DNA from: Cubamyces lactineus
Taxonomy: Eukaryota > Basidiomycota > Agaricomycetes > Polyporales > Polyporaceae
Assembly: GCA_022376465.1 (NCBI GenBank)
Contig: JACDTU010000004.1
Location: 2,108,001 to 2,172,000, forward strand
Length of the DNA stretch: 64,000 nucleotides
Direction of reading: 5' to 3'
Shown piece by piece: positions 1-11,971 of this stretch. The first letter of the stretch is position 1. The number at the start of each line of letters is the position of its first letter. The translations under genes and the position numbers were made by a program. The notes beneath the pieces were generated by a model. The model was not told the DNA's origin. It did no database searches and saw only the letters and a program-made list of their open reading frames with translations.

Positions 1-1281
1 TCCACGCCCCTTGGACGATGATCAGCCATCTGCATATCCCATCCAGTACTCCTTCGACGGCGAGCACTTCTACGCGCACGTCGATCTCTCTGGGTATGGC
101 AGTGAGGGTCCAAGGGTAGTCCTTCAATGGGATGATTCTGGCGAGTGGAAGTACCACAATACCGACTTGATGCCCTTCCCGCCAGGCAGTCGCAGCGTCC
201 TCGAGGATGTCCTGGTTCCGCCCGCCCCTCCGCATCCCGTCTCCGTACCAACTTTCTCCCCTGCGCCTTACAGCCATGGTTACGGTGATGACGTGCCGCA
301 GGATGATAGCGACGATGATGACTACTGGAACGCCTACGGTTCTACAGACATAGGGGACAGCCTTTACGGCAGCAGCGCACCGGTGTCCGCGAAAGATTCC
401 GCTTCGTCCGAGGATGCCTATTGGGCGCAGTATGCATCAGTACAAGGTCAGATATTTGACATACGTTGACCTGATATATTGCCATATGAGTCTCATGTGT
501 TTGACGGAATACTGGCCGTTTCACACGAGTCTCCATGTGAATGTGTCACTGTGTCGTGTTGCTCCAGGAAGACGAAGCTCACGCGCACTGTTCTCCTCCA
601 GGTACCGCGGACTCAACCATCCCCTCGCCAATTCCTCAGGCTCGTCGGAAACCATTGCCGGTTGCGACCGATGCCGAAAAGGATTTCACTTCACCCGCCC
701 CATTACCAGTTCCCGTTCGCGTACCTTCAGAAGACACTTATGCAGAGCCTCTGCCAATTCCTCCTGCCTTAGTAGCGCGCCCGAGGAGCAACTCACGCTG
801 GGATCCTGCGTCTCCGACCGCACTGGCCAAGTTGTTAGCAAGCATCACGCCGCGCGAAAGCGCTTCCCCTAGCCCGGCGCCCGATGCCTCCTTCGATATC
901 GAGGAGGAACTCAGCTCGCCGACTGTGGGTGGCAGCAACGACTCCGACCTGTCATCCTCGCCGGGATTGGGCCTGAGCGGTGTGGGTGCCGCCGTCGCAG
1001 CTGCTATCATCGCCGGAAACGAACCACTTGCACAGGCACAAGGCGCTTCGGGGTCGCTTGTTTGGGGCGGGGTTGAGTGTGCTAGTGTAAATGGGAATGG
1101 CGGGCCCCTCGCAGAGGACGGCGACGACGATGGCAAAGCGGATCTACAGGCAGCGTTGGAAGGGGTGTGGAAGATGTGGAAAAGGTCAAGGCGCAGGGCG
1201 GCTAGCTCCAGCCTTAGCGACGACGGCGAGGCTCGAGAGGTCTTTCTGCGGACAGCACGTCTTGTCGTGGACAAGGCGTAG
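1..1281 (+). CDS. Unknown disordered protein, 5' truncated
   Basis: I do not recognise this gene. The reading frame is open from base 2, so the true start lies left of the window. Likely exons are 1-446 and 602-1281, joined in phase 1 across an intron with donor GTCAGA and acceptor CAG; a donor at 440 joined to an acceptor at 567 is also in frame. The first visible part is acidic and aromatic (YSFDGEHFYAHVDLSGYG), then an Asp-rich stretch, then a long Pro/Ser-rich, probably disordered region. The last 60 residues (LEGVWKMWKRSRRR and VFLRTARLVVDKA) look helical and basic. There is no signal peptide or catalytic motif in view. Probably a nuclear or cytosolic scaffold-type protein, but that is only an impression. 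Confidence 0.6.
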
Positions 1282-1705
1282 CGACGGTTGGGCGTTTCGT
1301 CTAGATTGATTGGGCATGTCGGATTCGCACACCACTAGCATGTATTGTACTCTATCGCACACCCTCGAGTTCAGCACGTTATATCAGCCGCATGATATTA
1401 TTTAACATGTCAATAACCGCTAGGAGCAGCGACCTCGTTGCCGAGCCCTTGTTGCTCCATAGCTGTACTCATTGCTTTCAAAGCGCTCATGACTGAAGGT
1501 AACCATGTGCTTTTGTGCTGTATATGCGCGCTAAGATCGCTTCCCCCGATCTGCCCATTGTGGTCGAAGCGAGGATACGGGCCGCAGTGCACCTGCCTTC
1601 CTCCAACAACTCTTAAGGACCCTCTCTCTCCTCTGGGTTCATGCATAACCCCCTATACCACTTCTAACACACCACATATCCTACCAATTTTAAGGAAGGA
1701 AGACT
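1282..1705. other. Intergenic, 424 bp
   Basis: Tail of the first gene and promoter of the CCCH gene. Pyrimidine-rich just before the next start. I see no RNA gene, repeat or convincing ORF. Confidence 0.5.
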
Positions 1706-3811
1706 ATGGACGATGAAAGCGTAAACACAGTCTCCGACTTTGCCGTCTGGTGCGCCTCTTTTCCCGTTTATACACTTTCATTGTCGGGGCCCCACCCCCT
1801 CCCTTCGCTCTCGCTACGGTAAAGGCACATGTATTGACCTCTGAGGTACGTTGCAGGAAACGACTTCTCGAAGATCAGACCGGTGAGTCCTCGTCCAATG
1901 GGACCGACGCTTCTGCCGTCTGACCAGTGCTATTCCTTGGCCGCATTACGCACCGTGGGACCTCACGCAGCCCTCTTTGAGAAGACCTTCACCAAAAATG
2001 CGGAACTTGAAGCGCGCGTCGAGGAGCTCGAGCGGGAGCTGTCCGTATGGAAAGAGGCCTTCAAAACTGCCGACGGAGACAGGAAGGTGCTCAATAAGAC
2101 TGTGCTCAGGCTTGAGCGGAGCATCGGCGCACTCAAGGTAGGCAAATGTCTCCCGTTCGTCTGCCCCTTTTCTCCCTGTCTTCACTGTCGTCCGCAATCA
2201 CTTACCTGACCCCTCCCTGTTCACAGGAAGACAACCCCCTGATACTCTGCCTGATCGACGGAGATGGGAACATCTTCTCAGCAGAACTTATTAAGCAGGG
2301 TCAGGCGGGAGGGCGGCAGGCCGCGATGTTGCTCACTAAGGGCCTCACGGATTACATCGCCTCGATTGACCCGACCGAAGCCTCGGTGCCTGGGCGCGGC
2401 CAAGTATGGCTCACCATTTATTGCAACAAGAGCGGCCTCGTCGAGACATTAACGGGAAACGCCGTGTGCACTGCGGAGGAGTTCGAGGCGTTCGTGCTCG
2501 GGTTCAACCAGTCCTCCCCGCTGTTCTCGATCGTCGACGTCGGCAACGGCAAAGAGGCCGCAGACTCGAAGATCAAGGAGTGCCTGCGAGTCTTCACCCG
2601 CTTCCCGCAGACGTCAAAAGTCTTCTTTGGTGGTGAGCACGTTCCTCAATATATTGATAGGATGGACGCTCATAGCCTTCCAAGGCGCCCATGATAATGG
2701 TTACACTTCTACACTCAACCTCCTACAGAACGAGGGCCTCCTGGATAAGGTCGTCCTCCTGAAAGGCTACAAAGACCTCGCGCACGAGATCAACAGCCTG
2801 AATCTCCCACAACTCGAAGTCGAGGGCATCTTCATCACGAAGAAGCTGTATACTAACGGAACTAAGAAAGCGGCTGCGGCTGCGGCTGCAGCGACGAAAC
2901 CTGTGGCCACCGCGGTTAGCAGCGCCACGAGCTCTCCCAAATCGGCAAACTCTCCTAAACCAGCGAAACAGCCTATACACCAAGTTCAGGCGCAGGAAGC
3001 TCAGAAAGCACGATCTAAGGCAGGCACGCCAGTAAATGGCTCCAAGGGCACGCCTTTCAAAAAGCCTCGACCTCTCGACCCTACGCAGGTGCGTCCACGT
3101 TGTCTACCACATACAATGGTCCTTGAATTCAACGTGGTATTCTAGCCTCTTCACAAACGTGAGTGGGGCCGCTTTCGTTGTTAAATGGGCCCTGCTGACC
3201 GTTTTGCAGAGAAACCTCCTCCGTGCAACTTCTTTTACCTGGCGAGGTGCAACAATGGGGATCACTGTAGATACGAGCACAATTACCCTTTGACGCCGGA
3301 ACAAGTCGCCGAGCTACGGGTCAATGCAAAGAAATGGCCGTGCCCTACAGTTAACAATGGTATGTCCCGCCTCCTAACCCTTCCAATTGCGCCTTATAGT
3401 GTCCCCAGGGAATCACTGTCCGCTTGGGGATGCCTGTATCATGAACCACTTCTGTCCCAAGGGACCCAAGTGCAGCTTCCGGAAACAGGGAAAATGCAAG
3501 TTCATAGGCAGTAAGTTCCAGTTTGTGCCGCCTATCACGCAACGTTCTCACACACTTCCACAGAGGGTATGCACGACTTGCCAGGTCAGCGTGGTAGTGT
3601 CGACTTCTCGCAAATGAGCCCGAGCATCATGGGCAGCCCCCTATCACAAGCACTCTCAGAGCAGCAGCTGTCGCCCCTCGCAAGCCCATTCCCGGACCCG
3701 AATCCATTCCGTGTGCCGATGTACGAGGGTGTCAATGCAAGGCCTTTTTCCCCGCCAGGATTCGCTCCTAACTTCTTAGGCTTCCAGGACTTCGCCCAGC
3801 AAGGCTTCTAA
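1706..3811 (+). CDS. CCCH zinc-finger protein with DUF7923-like domain
   Basis: Probable RNA-binding protein of 514 residues. Exons: 1706-1749, 1857-1882, 1971-2137, 2227-2632, 2685-3088, 3212-3359, 3409-3510, 3564-3811; all joins keep phase. Order of parts: short acidic N-terminus; a coiled coil (ELEARVEELERELSVWKEAF); a globular domain starting LILCLIDGDGNIF and running to about residue 290, the type found beside CCCH fingers in fungi (DUF7923-like; NYN-like fold is my guess); an Ala/Lys/Pro linker; then CCCH fingers. Finger 1 is C-x7-C-x5-C-x3-H (CNFFYLARC, then CRYEH). Finger 2 is C-x8-C-x5-C-x3-H and is split by the intron at 3360-3408. A third Cys cluster follows (FCPKGPKC). The C-terminus is Pro/Ser-rich. 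Likely role: mRNA binding or turnover. Confidence 0.85.
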
Positions 3812-4204
3812 TTGAGCACTGGGCGTGCACATGAAAACTTCGCGGACGGACGCCAGCGGCGAACGTGTTCGTGGAGATATGCCAATGTATCATTGCCTAT
3901 CTAGCACATGCTGTATCTATGCTGTCGAATCTGTGCGATTGTATCTGTAATCGAGGATAACATCTCAACTCGCAGCATCGATTCGTGCCTGTAGGATTGA
4001 AGACACTTCGACGCCTTGATGTTTCTAAGGGTATTGGTGAAACGCCCATGCCTATCGACACGGTCACGTGAGAAAACGGCTAATCGAGTCTCGCGTAGCG
4101 ACTAAGCGAGTCGCGCTCATTCTGTTCCAACTTCCCACCACTTCCTTCAACCTGTCGCGGTTGTACTTGGCTTGCCCATCTCTACGCCTTCCTGCGAGTA
4201 CTCA
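3812..4204. other. Intergenic, 393 bp
   Basis: 3' end of the CCCH gene and promoter of the SRA gene. An imperfect palindromic CGCGTAGCGACTAAGCGAGTCGCG segment lies near 4092-4115. Nothing else is recognisable. Confidence 0.45.
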
Positions 4205-5715
4205 ATGGACTTTGACTTAGAGCGCTTCGAGAACATCCGGAGGAACAAGGAGATATTATTGTCTCTCGACGTCGTCAACATCAACCAGCAGTTCAAGCCC
4301 AAAGCCAAACGCAAGCCTGCCGCGTCCAAGAAACGACAGGCGCCTGCGCCCGACAGTACCACCTCCGACACCGACGAACAATCCGAGGAGCGTCCGAAGA
4401 AGCTTGCAAAGGTTGTGGCCGAAGACGGTGAGGGTGCGGGACTACGGCGGAGCTCACGCAACAAGGGCAAGTCCCTCAACTATAACGAGAACGGGGACCA
4501 CGCTGTCGCGGCTCGTCGCGCACTTCCACACGTCATCAGTGCCAGTGCTGAGCGTGCGGGAATGAAAGGTGGACCGAGGGATGTGTCGAAGCGGACGCAT
4601 GACCCGTATGTTTGCTCGCCTTGGGCCACACGCGCTCTCTGATAGTCTTTGTAGGAAAACCTATGGATCCATACCCGGTGTTCCTGTGGGAAGTTGGTGG
4701 GAAACCCGGTAGGTCGCTGTTATGTTTTGTTTTTACTTGCACTCATATCATATTGTACAGCCAAGCGTGCAGTATGGATGCTGTCCATGCGTAAGCGAAT
4801 TCTTCTTTTCTGTGGCTATGTCGACTCATAAAATGTCTGCAGGCCATGGGTCGCAGGCATATCTGCTGGGCCAAAAGGCGCATACTCCATTGCGCTATCC
4901 GGAGGATACGAAGACGATGTCGACCTTGGAGAGGCATTGTGAGTCCGGCTTCGTAGTGCTGGCGTTCGATCATTCATGTTTGATCCATGCATTGTAGCAC
5001 TTTCACCGGATCAGGTCAGTAGCTAACAGAACCCTATACTCGCCCTGTCCGCTCAGGCACGGAGGCAGGTGGACGTGATCTCAAGGGCACGAAAGATAAA
5101 CCCAAGAACGTGCGTGCTTCCCTGAATTCGAATGACGGAGCCATTGATGCTGTTACAGTTGCGTACCGCCCCGCAAAGTTGTGACCAAACATTCGAAAAT
5201 CCCTTCAACCGTGCTCTGCAGGTGCGTCTGGTCCCTCGCATCCTCTCGCCACACGTTCAACCTATCTGGTACGGCAGAAATCTTGCGAGACAAAGATGCC
5301 CGTACGTGTCATCAGAGGCTACAAGCTCGACTCAGTGTTTGCGCCCGCCGAAGGGTACAGATACGACGGTCTCTACACCGTCGAGAAGGTTTGTAGCACG
5401 TTTGCTCTGACGTAGCGACTACTTACGAATACACCCATCAGGCGTGGATGGAACGCGGCCTGAATGACAAGGGCTATCTCGTTTGCAAGTTCGCATTGAA
5501 GGTACGCCCGCATAACCTCCGCACTCAAGCACGTACGCTCAGACTCGCTTCCTCAGCGCATTCCCGGCCAGGCTCCCCTTCAGTATGGAGATGATGAAGA
5601 CGAGGATGAGCGAGCTAGCTCGGCTGAGGCAGGCGACAACGGCGCCAATACTGAGGACCTCAGTAGTGACATGAAGGGCGAGGCTGAAGACGATGCATCC
5701 CCTGCTGATTCTTGA
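4205..5715 (+). CDS. SRA-YDG domain protein (UHRF1-like DNA reader)
   Basis: A 347-residue protein with one SRA (SET- and RING-associated) domain, which in plants and animals flips and binds methylated cytosine. Exons: 4205-4605, 4655-4708, 4761-4790, 4843-4938, 4998-5014 (17 nt), 5057-5109, 5159-5221, 5278-5388, 5442-5501, 5557-5715. The first 130 residues are basic and charged, with a nuclear-type composition (RSSRNKGKSLNY). The SRA domain runs from about 134 to 300: YGSIPGVPVGSWWETR, VHAPWVAGI, AYSIALSGGYEDD, GGRDLKGTKDKP, PVRVIRGYK, YRYDGLYTVEKAW and PGQAPLQYGDD are all present. The tail is acidic. No PHD, RING or SET domain is attached, which is usual for fungal SRA proteins. Function as a 5-methylcytosine reader is inferred from the family. 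Confidence 0.9.
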
Positions 5716-5992
5716 AGAATGTCCATCGCCCTTGCGTCTTGATTATCCCGTCTCTTGCTTGTTTGCCGGTCTGCGTCCACCATCTCTGTATCTAACTGTA
5801 TCTCGTTGCTATCTACGCTTTGCTCGCTTGGTTTTGCTGTACATATACCGTCTATATAGTGCTCATCACTCATTTCTCCGACCGGAATAGTTGTATATAG
5901 CCTAGTATATCATTTGTTGGTAGGGCTCGTACAGAATTTGCTCTTATGCATAAGAGAATTTCTCATTGGTCGTTGTGCATGGTCAACATCCT

Positions 5993-8900
5993 CTACTGGA
6001 GCTCCAGCCTGAGGGCATCGTACTGCACGTACTATTTCCGAACAGTCAGACAACCGTGCTCTGGAACGGAAGAGCCTTTGGACTTACCACTGGGGCAGCG
6101 TGTGGCAACTCCAACTACGCACGAGGTCAACAACAGGATTCATGCGTGAGTGTGCGACAGCCAGGACTCACCACAAACTGATTAGCTCCCTCCTTGAGCC
6201 ACGAACCGGGGAACTGGAACTTCTTGGTGAGTAAGTAGCAGGATATAGCTGGGTATGACAGCGGGTCAACAGTTGGGTCACATTACTCAGTTTAACGAAT
6301 AATGGACCGACCAGAGCGCTCTCCGCAACTGCTGCTCTCATAAGGTTGAATCGTCCACGAGAGCAGGTTGGTTTCATTGTTGACGTAGGTGTTGATCTAT
6401 CCGATTGTGATCAGCACACGAATTCAGGTGAACCATCGACAACAATTACCGGGAAGCTGGGGTAGGCACCCTGATCAGCATCGGTGTTGCCGGCGGTCGT
6501 TTTGGCGGCGGCGAGCTGGATGGTGAACGTGGCCACAGAGTGTGTGGTGAGCCTCTGTGCGGTATCTGTGTCAATGTCGAAATTGATGGTCCACCGGTTG
6601 ATGTCTGGGCGTATCCGCTGATCAGGTAGGATACACAGCTATGGGGAGAGAATACAATACTGGTGACTGTGTCATTCCGCGTGTAGGTCGGCCCGTACTG
6701 AGACCAGTGGACATAGTTCTACACCATTGGAAGAGAGTCAGTATGAGCTAAGGTTTCAGGAGTCATGCAGATTCAGTACCCAGTCGCGGCTCTCATCGCT
6801 CTTGCCTATGGTGAAGTTGACACCGCCAGGGAACTCGTTCGGGAAGTCCCACGCGCCCCAGAAGATTCTGTACTCTGTCCAAGGCTATTTGAGGACGGTC
6901 ATATGCTGTGGGATGCAGAGGGCACACGTACTAGATGGCTGTCTGGGATGCGTAGTATCGCGCTCCCATCCATTCTTGAACTCGCCCGCGGTCTTGTCAG
7001 GGACGCCGATGCGCCAAAGCTCTGTACCCGCAGACTCCGGGACCCATGTTGCCCTAACATGGGTGCTCTTGCCGGCCTTGATCTCGACGTTGTCTTGCAC
7101 GTAGTCGCCAAAAATGCCTTCACCGGAGATCGTCAGTACTCAAGCCGTTCAAGAACTGCGAAATCATGCTTACCGCTGGCAGAAACCGTCAAACGATACG
7201 TTCCTGCCTTCACTCGGTCGATATCGACGACCCCGTCATGCACGTCTGTCACCCAGTACTGATAGGCAGTGGGGTCCGCAGCACTGTCCTGTAGGAAGCG
7301 CGTCAAGACCACGTACTCCTAGTGCGGAGGAACATTGTAAACCTGAAAATGGACGCCGTTCGCGCTCAGTATCGCTACAACGTCCTTTGCGCCATGGGGC
7401 ACTTGAACCTTAGCCGAGAAGGAGCCGCGAGACCGACTGGGAACGTAGCCATGTACCTATGAATCGGGTTGTTGGCTTCAAGCAGTAATGCTGTACAGGG
7501 AAGATCGCTCACATGAGGCGCGATCTCGTCGTAAAATTCAGCGTTCCAGGACGGATCAGCATATTTTTCAGCGTCAGCCAGGAGATCATGCAAACTGCAA
7601 GTATTTGAAGCGATGAGGTGAACGGGATGGTGTTTGAAGAGCATAGAAAAACATACCTCGCATTGGGAGCGCGATTCAAATACAGGAACTGCGCATTGGG
7701 GTGAATGATTCGGAAGCCGTAGATTGAACGTTTGCATGAGGACTCACCTGAGGGCCGAAGGTTCTGTCGAAGCCATTCGTGATGTTAGGTGACCTAAGAC
7801 ATGTGTTATCGAATAGGACGCAACGGAAAATCTAGCACCACTCACGTAGCACCGCCGTGACTGGCGTTGGAAAGTTTTTAGCACAATCACGTTATGACTA
7901 GCTACCTGAACACTCTCACCTTGTAGACTGCTTGTTACTATTGGGCATAATCAACAACTACACCTAGGCTCTCCGAGAATAGATGGACTCACTAGATGAT
8001 CCCGTCCACCATGAGGTCAACATGGAACTGTTCTATGGTATCAACAGCTGTGCATCCGGACTTGGTGCGGAAGTTGACTCACGGGTCCACCGAAGAATGT
8101 ATCTTTCTGGTTGACAACCCACCACGCTCCGATAGGTATGCCATCCGAACTTTGACCATACAGCCCGTGGGCTTTGTTCGTCTGATTGTCTGCGAAGGAA
8201 TACTGTAGAATCGTTCAAGACGTAGAGCCTCCGTGAGTTAGTGCGATGCCATACCTTGGTAAAATAATCCGATTCCTTGCAGGATTTTCGCGAGTGTGAA
8301 GACATTTCGTGGGCATCATACAGAACCTGAAAACGTACCTGTTGCACATACGCATCGCTGGGCGTGAGGCCCAAGTACCATGTACTATGCGAGTCCATCC
8401 ATTAGCGTCTGACAGCGAATCATTGTCCTGGGGACTCACGCATCCTGTACTTGAACCTCATTCGCCACAGCCTCGGCCCCGGGAGCAGGGGCCTATAGTC
8501 GACAATCAGCTGGGTGAAATCATCTAGCTCCGTCGTCACGTACCCATTGCTCAGCGTTCGTAACAAGGGTCGTCCAAGGACCGCCGTTCGGCCGGAACAT
8601 GGTTCGTACCTCCCCCAATGCGCCCTTGGGCGTGTCGTTGAAGTATGCCAGTCGAACAAACGAGTGCAGGCCCGTTTCGCCATCCCGCAAGAACCATGAC
8701 CGCTGCACCCTGTGGTATATCCAACATTAGCTTGTAGGTACCAATGCGGCGATTGCTTTGAAGCATACAATGATCCCGTTGCAGTGTCATTGTCTGTGAG
8801 AACGATGCCCGCATAGTTCTTGCCCTGTATCACTTCGCCCTGCGAATTGGCGGTCAAGGCGAAACCATTTGAGGGGAAATCTACATGTTGACACAACTCA

Positions 8901-9163
8901 AGTCTAAGAGAACTGCGGGTTCAAGATTGGACGAAGACCGAAGACGCACCTGTGTACACTTGGCCCGCGTTACCAGATAATGTACCGAGCACCGAGATGC
9001 CGTCAAAAATGAGGCTCCGGATATAACCATTCGACTTCACGACATCGAACGATACGCGGTCGTTCGCAAAGGTATACGTTGAAGCTGTCTGGTTGACGGT
9101 GACAGCCCCCGCATAGGTCAATGCTGTTCCTAGAGCGAGGAGACGCAGAAAGTGAGGAGGCAT
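5993..9163 (-). CDS. Rhamnogalacturonan endolyase, PL4 family
   Basis: Secreted enzyme of 663 residues that cleaves the rhamnogalacturonan I backbone of pectin by beta-elimination. It has 22 exons, from 9163-8950 through 6031-5993; two are micro-exons (7937-7920, 18 nt; 7860-7846, 15 nt). The start at 9163 gives a signal peptide (MPPHFLRLLALGTALTYAG). Family landmarks in order: WFLRDGETGLHSFVRLAYF, VQDATWYLGLTPSDAYVQQ, SHSRKSCKESDYF, NKAHGLYGQSSDG, SPNITNGFDRTFGPQ, KYADPSWNAEFYDEIAPH (catalytic domain), DSAADPTAYQYW and GIFGDYVQDNVEIKAGK (fibronectin-III-like domain), TELWRIGVPDK and YRIFWGAWDFP, then a CBM-like C-terminal domain ending AISCYLLTKKFQFPGSWLKE and YVQYDALRLEL. Length matches fungal PL4 enzymes. 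All joins keep phase. It is divergent from the thiolase gene. Confidence 0.92.
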
Positions 9164-10156
9164 GTTTGCTGTACCCCAGAACGTATGTGGCCAGTGCAAC
9201 GGGGTGAAGCGCAATCGACCATCCTCCTCCCTTCTTATGAGCCTCTATAGATGGTTGCGCCATCCATGGCGATGGCGACGAAGCGGGGGCTCTTGCCCTC
9301 GAGCCGGTCGCGCCGAAGACGGCTGACTCGAAGAGCATGCGTCTTGAGAGCGGTAGCAGATTGAACGAAGTTATGGAAGCACCTTCGCAAGGATTGCGAT
9401 AGAGTAACCGTAGATGAGCCATCAAGTCGAAGACCATCTGGAAGAGTTGATGGAAGACCATTGACTAGATACGGCCCCGCCTTGTGAATCCGGACAATCT
9501 TCGTTGGTGCACTAAGGCACAGCGTGCATAAATACCTAATACGCTGTATGCCTCGCACAGAAGCTTTAGTGGGCATGACCTCAGCGGGCCGGTAGGAGTC
9601 CTGAAGGCCTGACTGCTCGCCAACTCATGTCGCTGGTAACTGCAAAGTGCCGGCCAGGCGTCCGTAATCGTACTTAGACTGATCCAAGCCGCGAGATGCA
9701 GCCCACCTGGTATTCTGGCCTATGTGCTGGAGGCGTAGACTGTGCATTGCAATGGTCGTGCGATATTGTGCAGAGTACGTGCGTACGTTAGCTGCGTGTA
9801 AAGTCGGCATAGGCACTTGAATCGCAACTACGTGGTCGGTGGTCGTTGCAGGGGCCTTTTTCCTGTCACAGTGATTCGTCTATATCAATAGTTCGCCCAG
9901 AATTCATGCATAGCCTTTGCTGAGATGGTGGACGAGTTCAAGAAGAGGCGCACGCGCAGAAGTCGTCGTCGGGGAAGGACGCGAATCGCGAGGCGGGATT
10001 GATGGCAGTCATGTGGGCGCGTCATGGGAATCGGGCGGGAGATCTGGCGCAGAGAGCCATCGGGCAGTGCAGAGAGCCGGTGCATACTATCCCTCTCCGG
10101 CTTTCGCCACTCATGCGTCGCTTCTCCCTCTCTCTCCCGCTCTCCCACCACCAGCC
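9164..10156. other. Divergent promoter region, PL4 / thiolase
   Basis: 993 bp between two divergently transcribed genes. No ORF here has a recognisable product or coding-like composition. The last 60 bp before the thiolase start are a CT-rich tract typical of fungal promoters. Confidence 0.45.
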
Positions 10157-11893
10157 ATGTTACCAAGACTCATAGCGCGACGCACCGCACGTATGGTAGC
10201 TCGTGGGTTTACGACGCAAGCCAGGGGTCGCCCGGGGTTGCTCGCGAAGCGGCCAGACGATGTAGTCATTACCTTCGCGAAGAGAACAGCCATGGGACGT
10301 GCACGCAAGGGCCAGCTCAAGGATGTACCGGTTGACGAGCTCTTGAACGCACTGTTCAAGGTCAGCGCTCAGGTTCGCTTCATCAGTACCATTTGGCTGA
10401 ACGTAATGCGCGCAGGCGAGTCTGAAGAAGACTAAGCTCGATCCAGCACTGCTAGAGGACATTTGTGTTGGTAGGTTCATGGTAATATGTAGTGAACACC
10501 CTTCGTAACCACTTGCAACCAAGGAACATGCCACCCGCCTTCGCCACTCTACGTCTCCCGCGCTGCGGCTATAGCAGCGGGCATTCCGGTAGAGGTGCCC
10601 ATCTCGACCGTGAATCGACTATGCTCGTCCGGTTTGCAGTCGATTGTCACTATTTCAAACGCCATCAGAACTCAGCAAATTCAGGTGGGGATGGCTGTTG
10701 GGGTTGAAAGCATGTCCTTGAAGTGGGCTTCCGATCTTGTCGCTATTGCTCGTGGTTCTCATCAGGACGTTCCAGCCCTCGACCGACCCCGGAGGTTGTA
10801 CCTGCAATTGCAGAGAACCCTCAAGCACATGATTGTGTACAGGTATGTTGTCTCAGACATGGCTGGCAATAGATGCGACTCATTTGCTTCCTTGCTCATA
10901 TAGCCAATGGGTTGGACCTCCGAGATGGTAGCCCGAGCGTACAATGTCCCCCGTCAGAAGCAAGATGAATACGCCTTGATATCGCACACGCGTGCTGCCA
11001 AGGCAAGTTCGAGACTCGACCTCAGTACAGAGCCTCATCCTCACAAGGTGCCTTTGCAGGCAGTCCAAGCTGGTATCTTCTCGGAAGAGATCATACCGGT
11101 TGAAATCCGCGGCGCTGTTCTTTCCGTAGATGATACCGTCCGTCCAGGGGTAACCCTGGAATCCCTCGCGGGTCTGAAACCTGCATTTATGGAAGACGGC
11201 GCATCTACCGCGGGTAACTCCAGCGGTATCGGCGACGGCGCCGCCCTTTGTATCCTCACTACCCGTTCGAGAGCCGAGTTGGAAGGTTGGGAGATCCTTG
11301 GGAAATACATTACCAGCGCGTTTGTTGGTGCGTAGCGCTGGTAGAGGGAGCTTTCTTGAAGAGCGCTGACGAAGGTGATTGTCTAGGTGTTGAGCCTCGG
11401 TATATGGGCATCTCACCGGTCGCGGCTATTCCTAAGGTCCTCGCTAAGGCAGGACTACGAAAAGAAGATGTCGACGTATGGGAGGTTCGTATTCCTTTTT
11501 GCTATTGAATGTGACTGCGTCTCACCACGATAACTCGTAGATCAATGAGGCTTTCGCTTCGCAGTTTGCATACTGCGTCGAGCAACTCCAAGTGCCGATC
11601 GAAAAGATCAATCCGAAGTAAGTGCTGTCATGGTAAACGATGCATCGCATAGACTTACACGGCTGTCGATAGTGGTGGTTCAATCGCGTTGACGCACCCA
11701 CTGGGCATGAGTAAGCTTTGTAGCATTTCACACTTTGTGGACCGAATTGACGTGGAGCGTAGCGGGGACGCGACAGGTAGTCACCGGCCTTGCGGAGCTC
11801 AAGCGGCGCGGTGCAGAAATCCTCTGCACGAGCATGTGCATCGGGAGCGGTATGGGCGGTGCAGCAATCTTCGTGAACGAGGCCCGTGCTTGA
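10157..11893 (+). CDS. 3-ketoacyl-CoA thiolase
   Basis: Thiolase of 430 residues for the last step of fatty-acid beta-oxidation. Exons: 10157-10360, 10416-10470, 10524-10722, 10776-10842, 10904-11327, 11387-11484, 11541-11617, 11673-11710, 11763-11893. Catalytic elements: the acyl-accepting Cys in VNRLCSSGLQSI; the second-half motif NEAFASQ; His in LTHPLG; and the base Cys in CTSMCIGSGMGG. The family consensus has GHPLG, so the Gly-to-Thr change before the His is unusual. The N-terminus (MLPRLIARRTARMVARGF) is Arg-rich and amphipathic, which suggests mitochondrial import; it is only a poor match to a peroxisomal PTS2 signal, and the C-terminus (NEARA) is not a PTS1. Sequence around PDDVVITFAKRTAMG most resembles Pot1/Fox3-type thiolases rather than acetyl-CoA acetyltransferase. 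Confidence 0.9.
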
Positions 11894-11971
11894 TTTCCAG
11901 ATTCCTAGCCATAACTACAGGATGTACAACTAACAGCATATTCATACACGTTCCATTTGCCTTTCTCAAAC

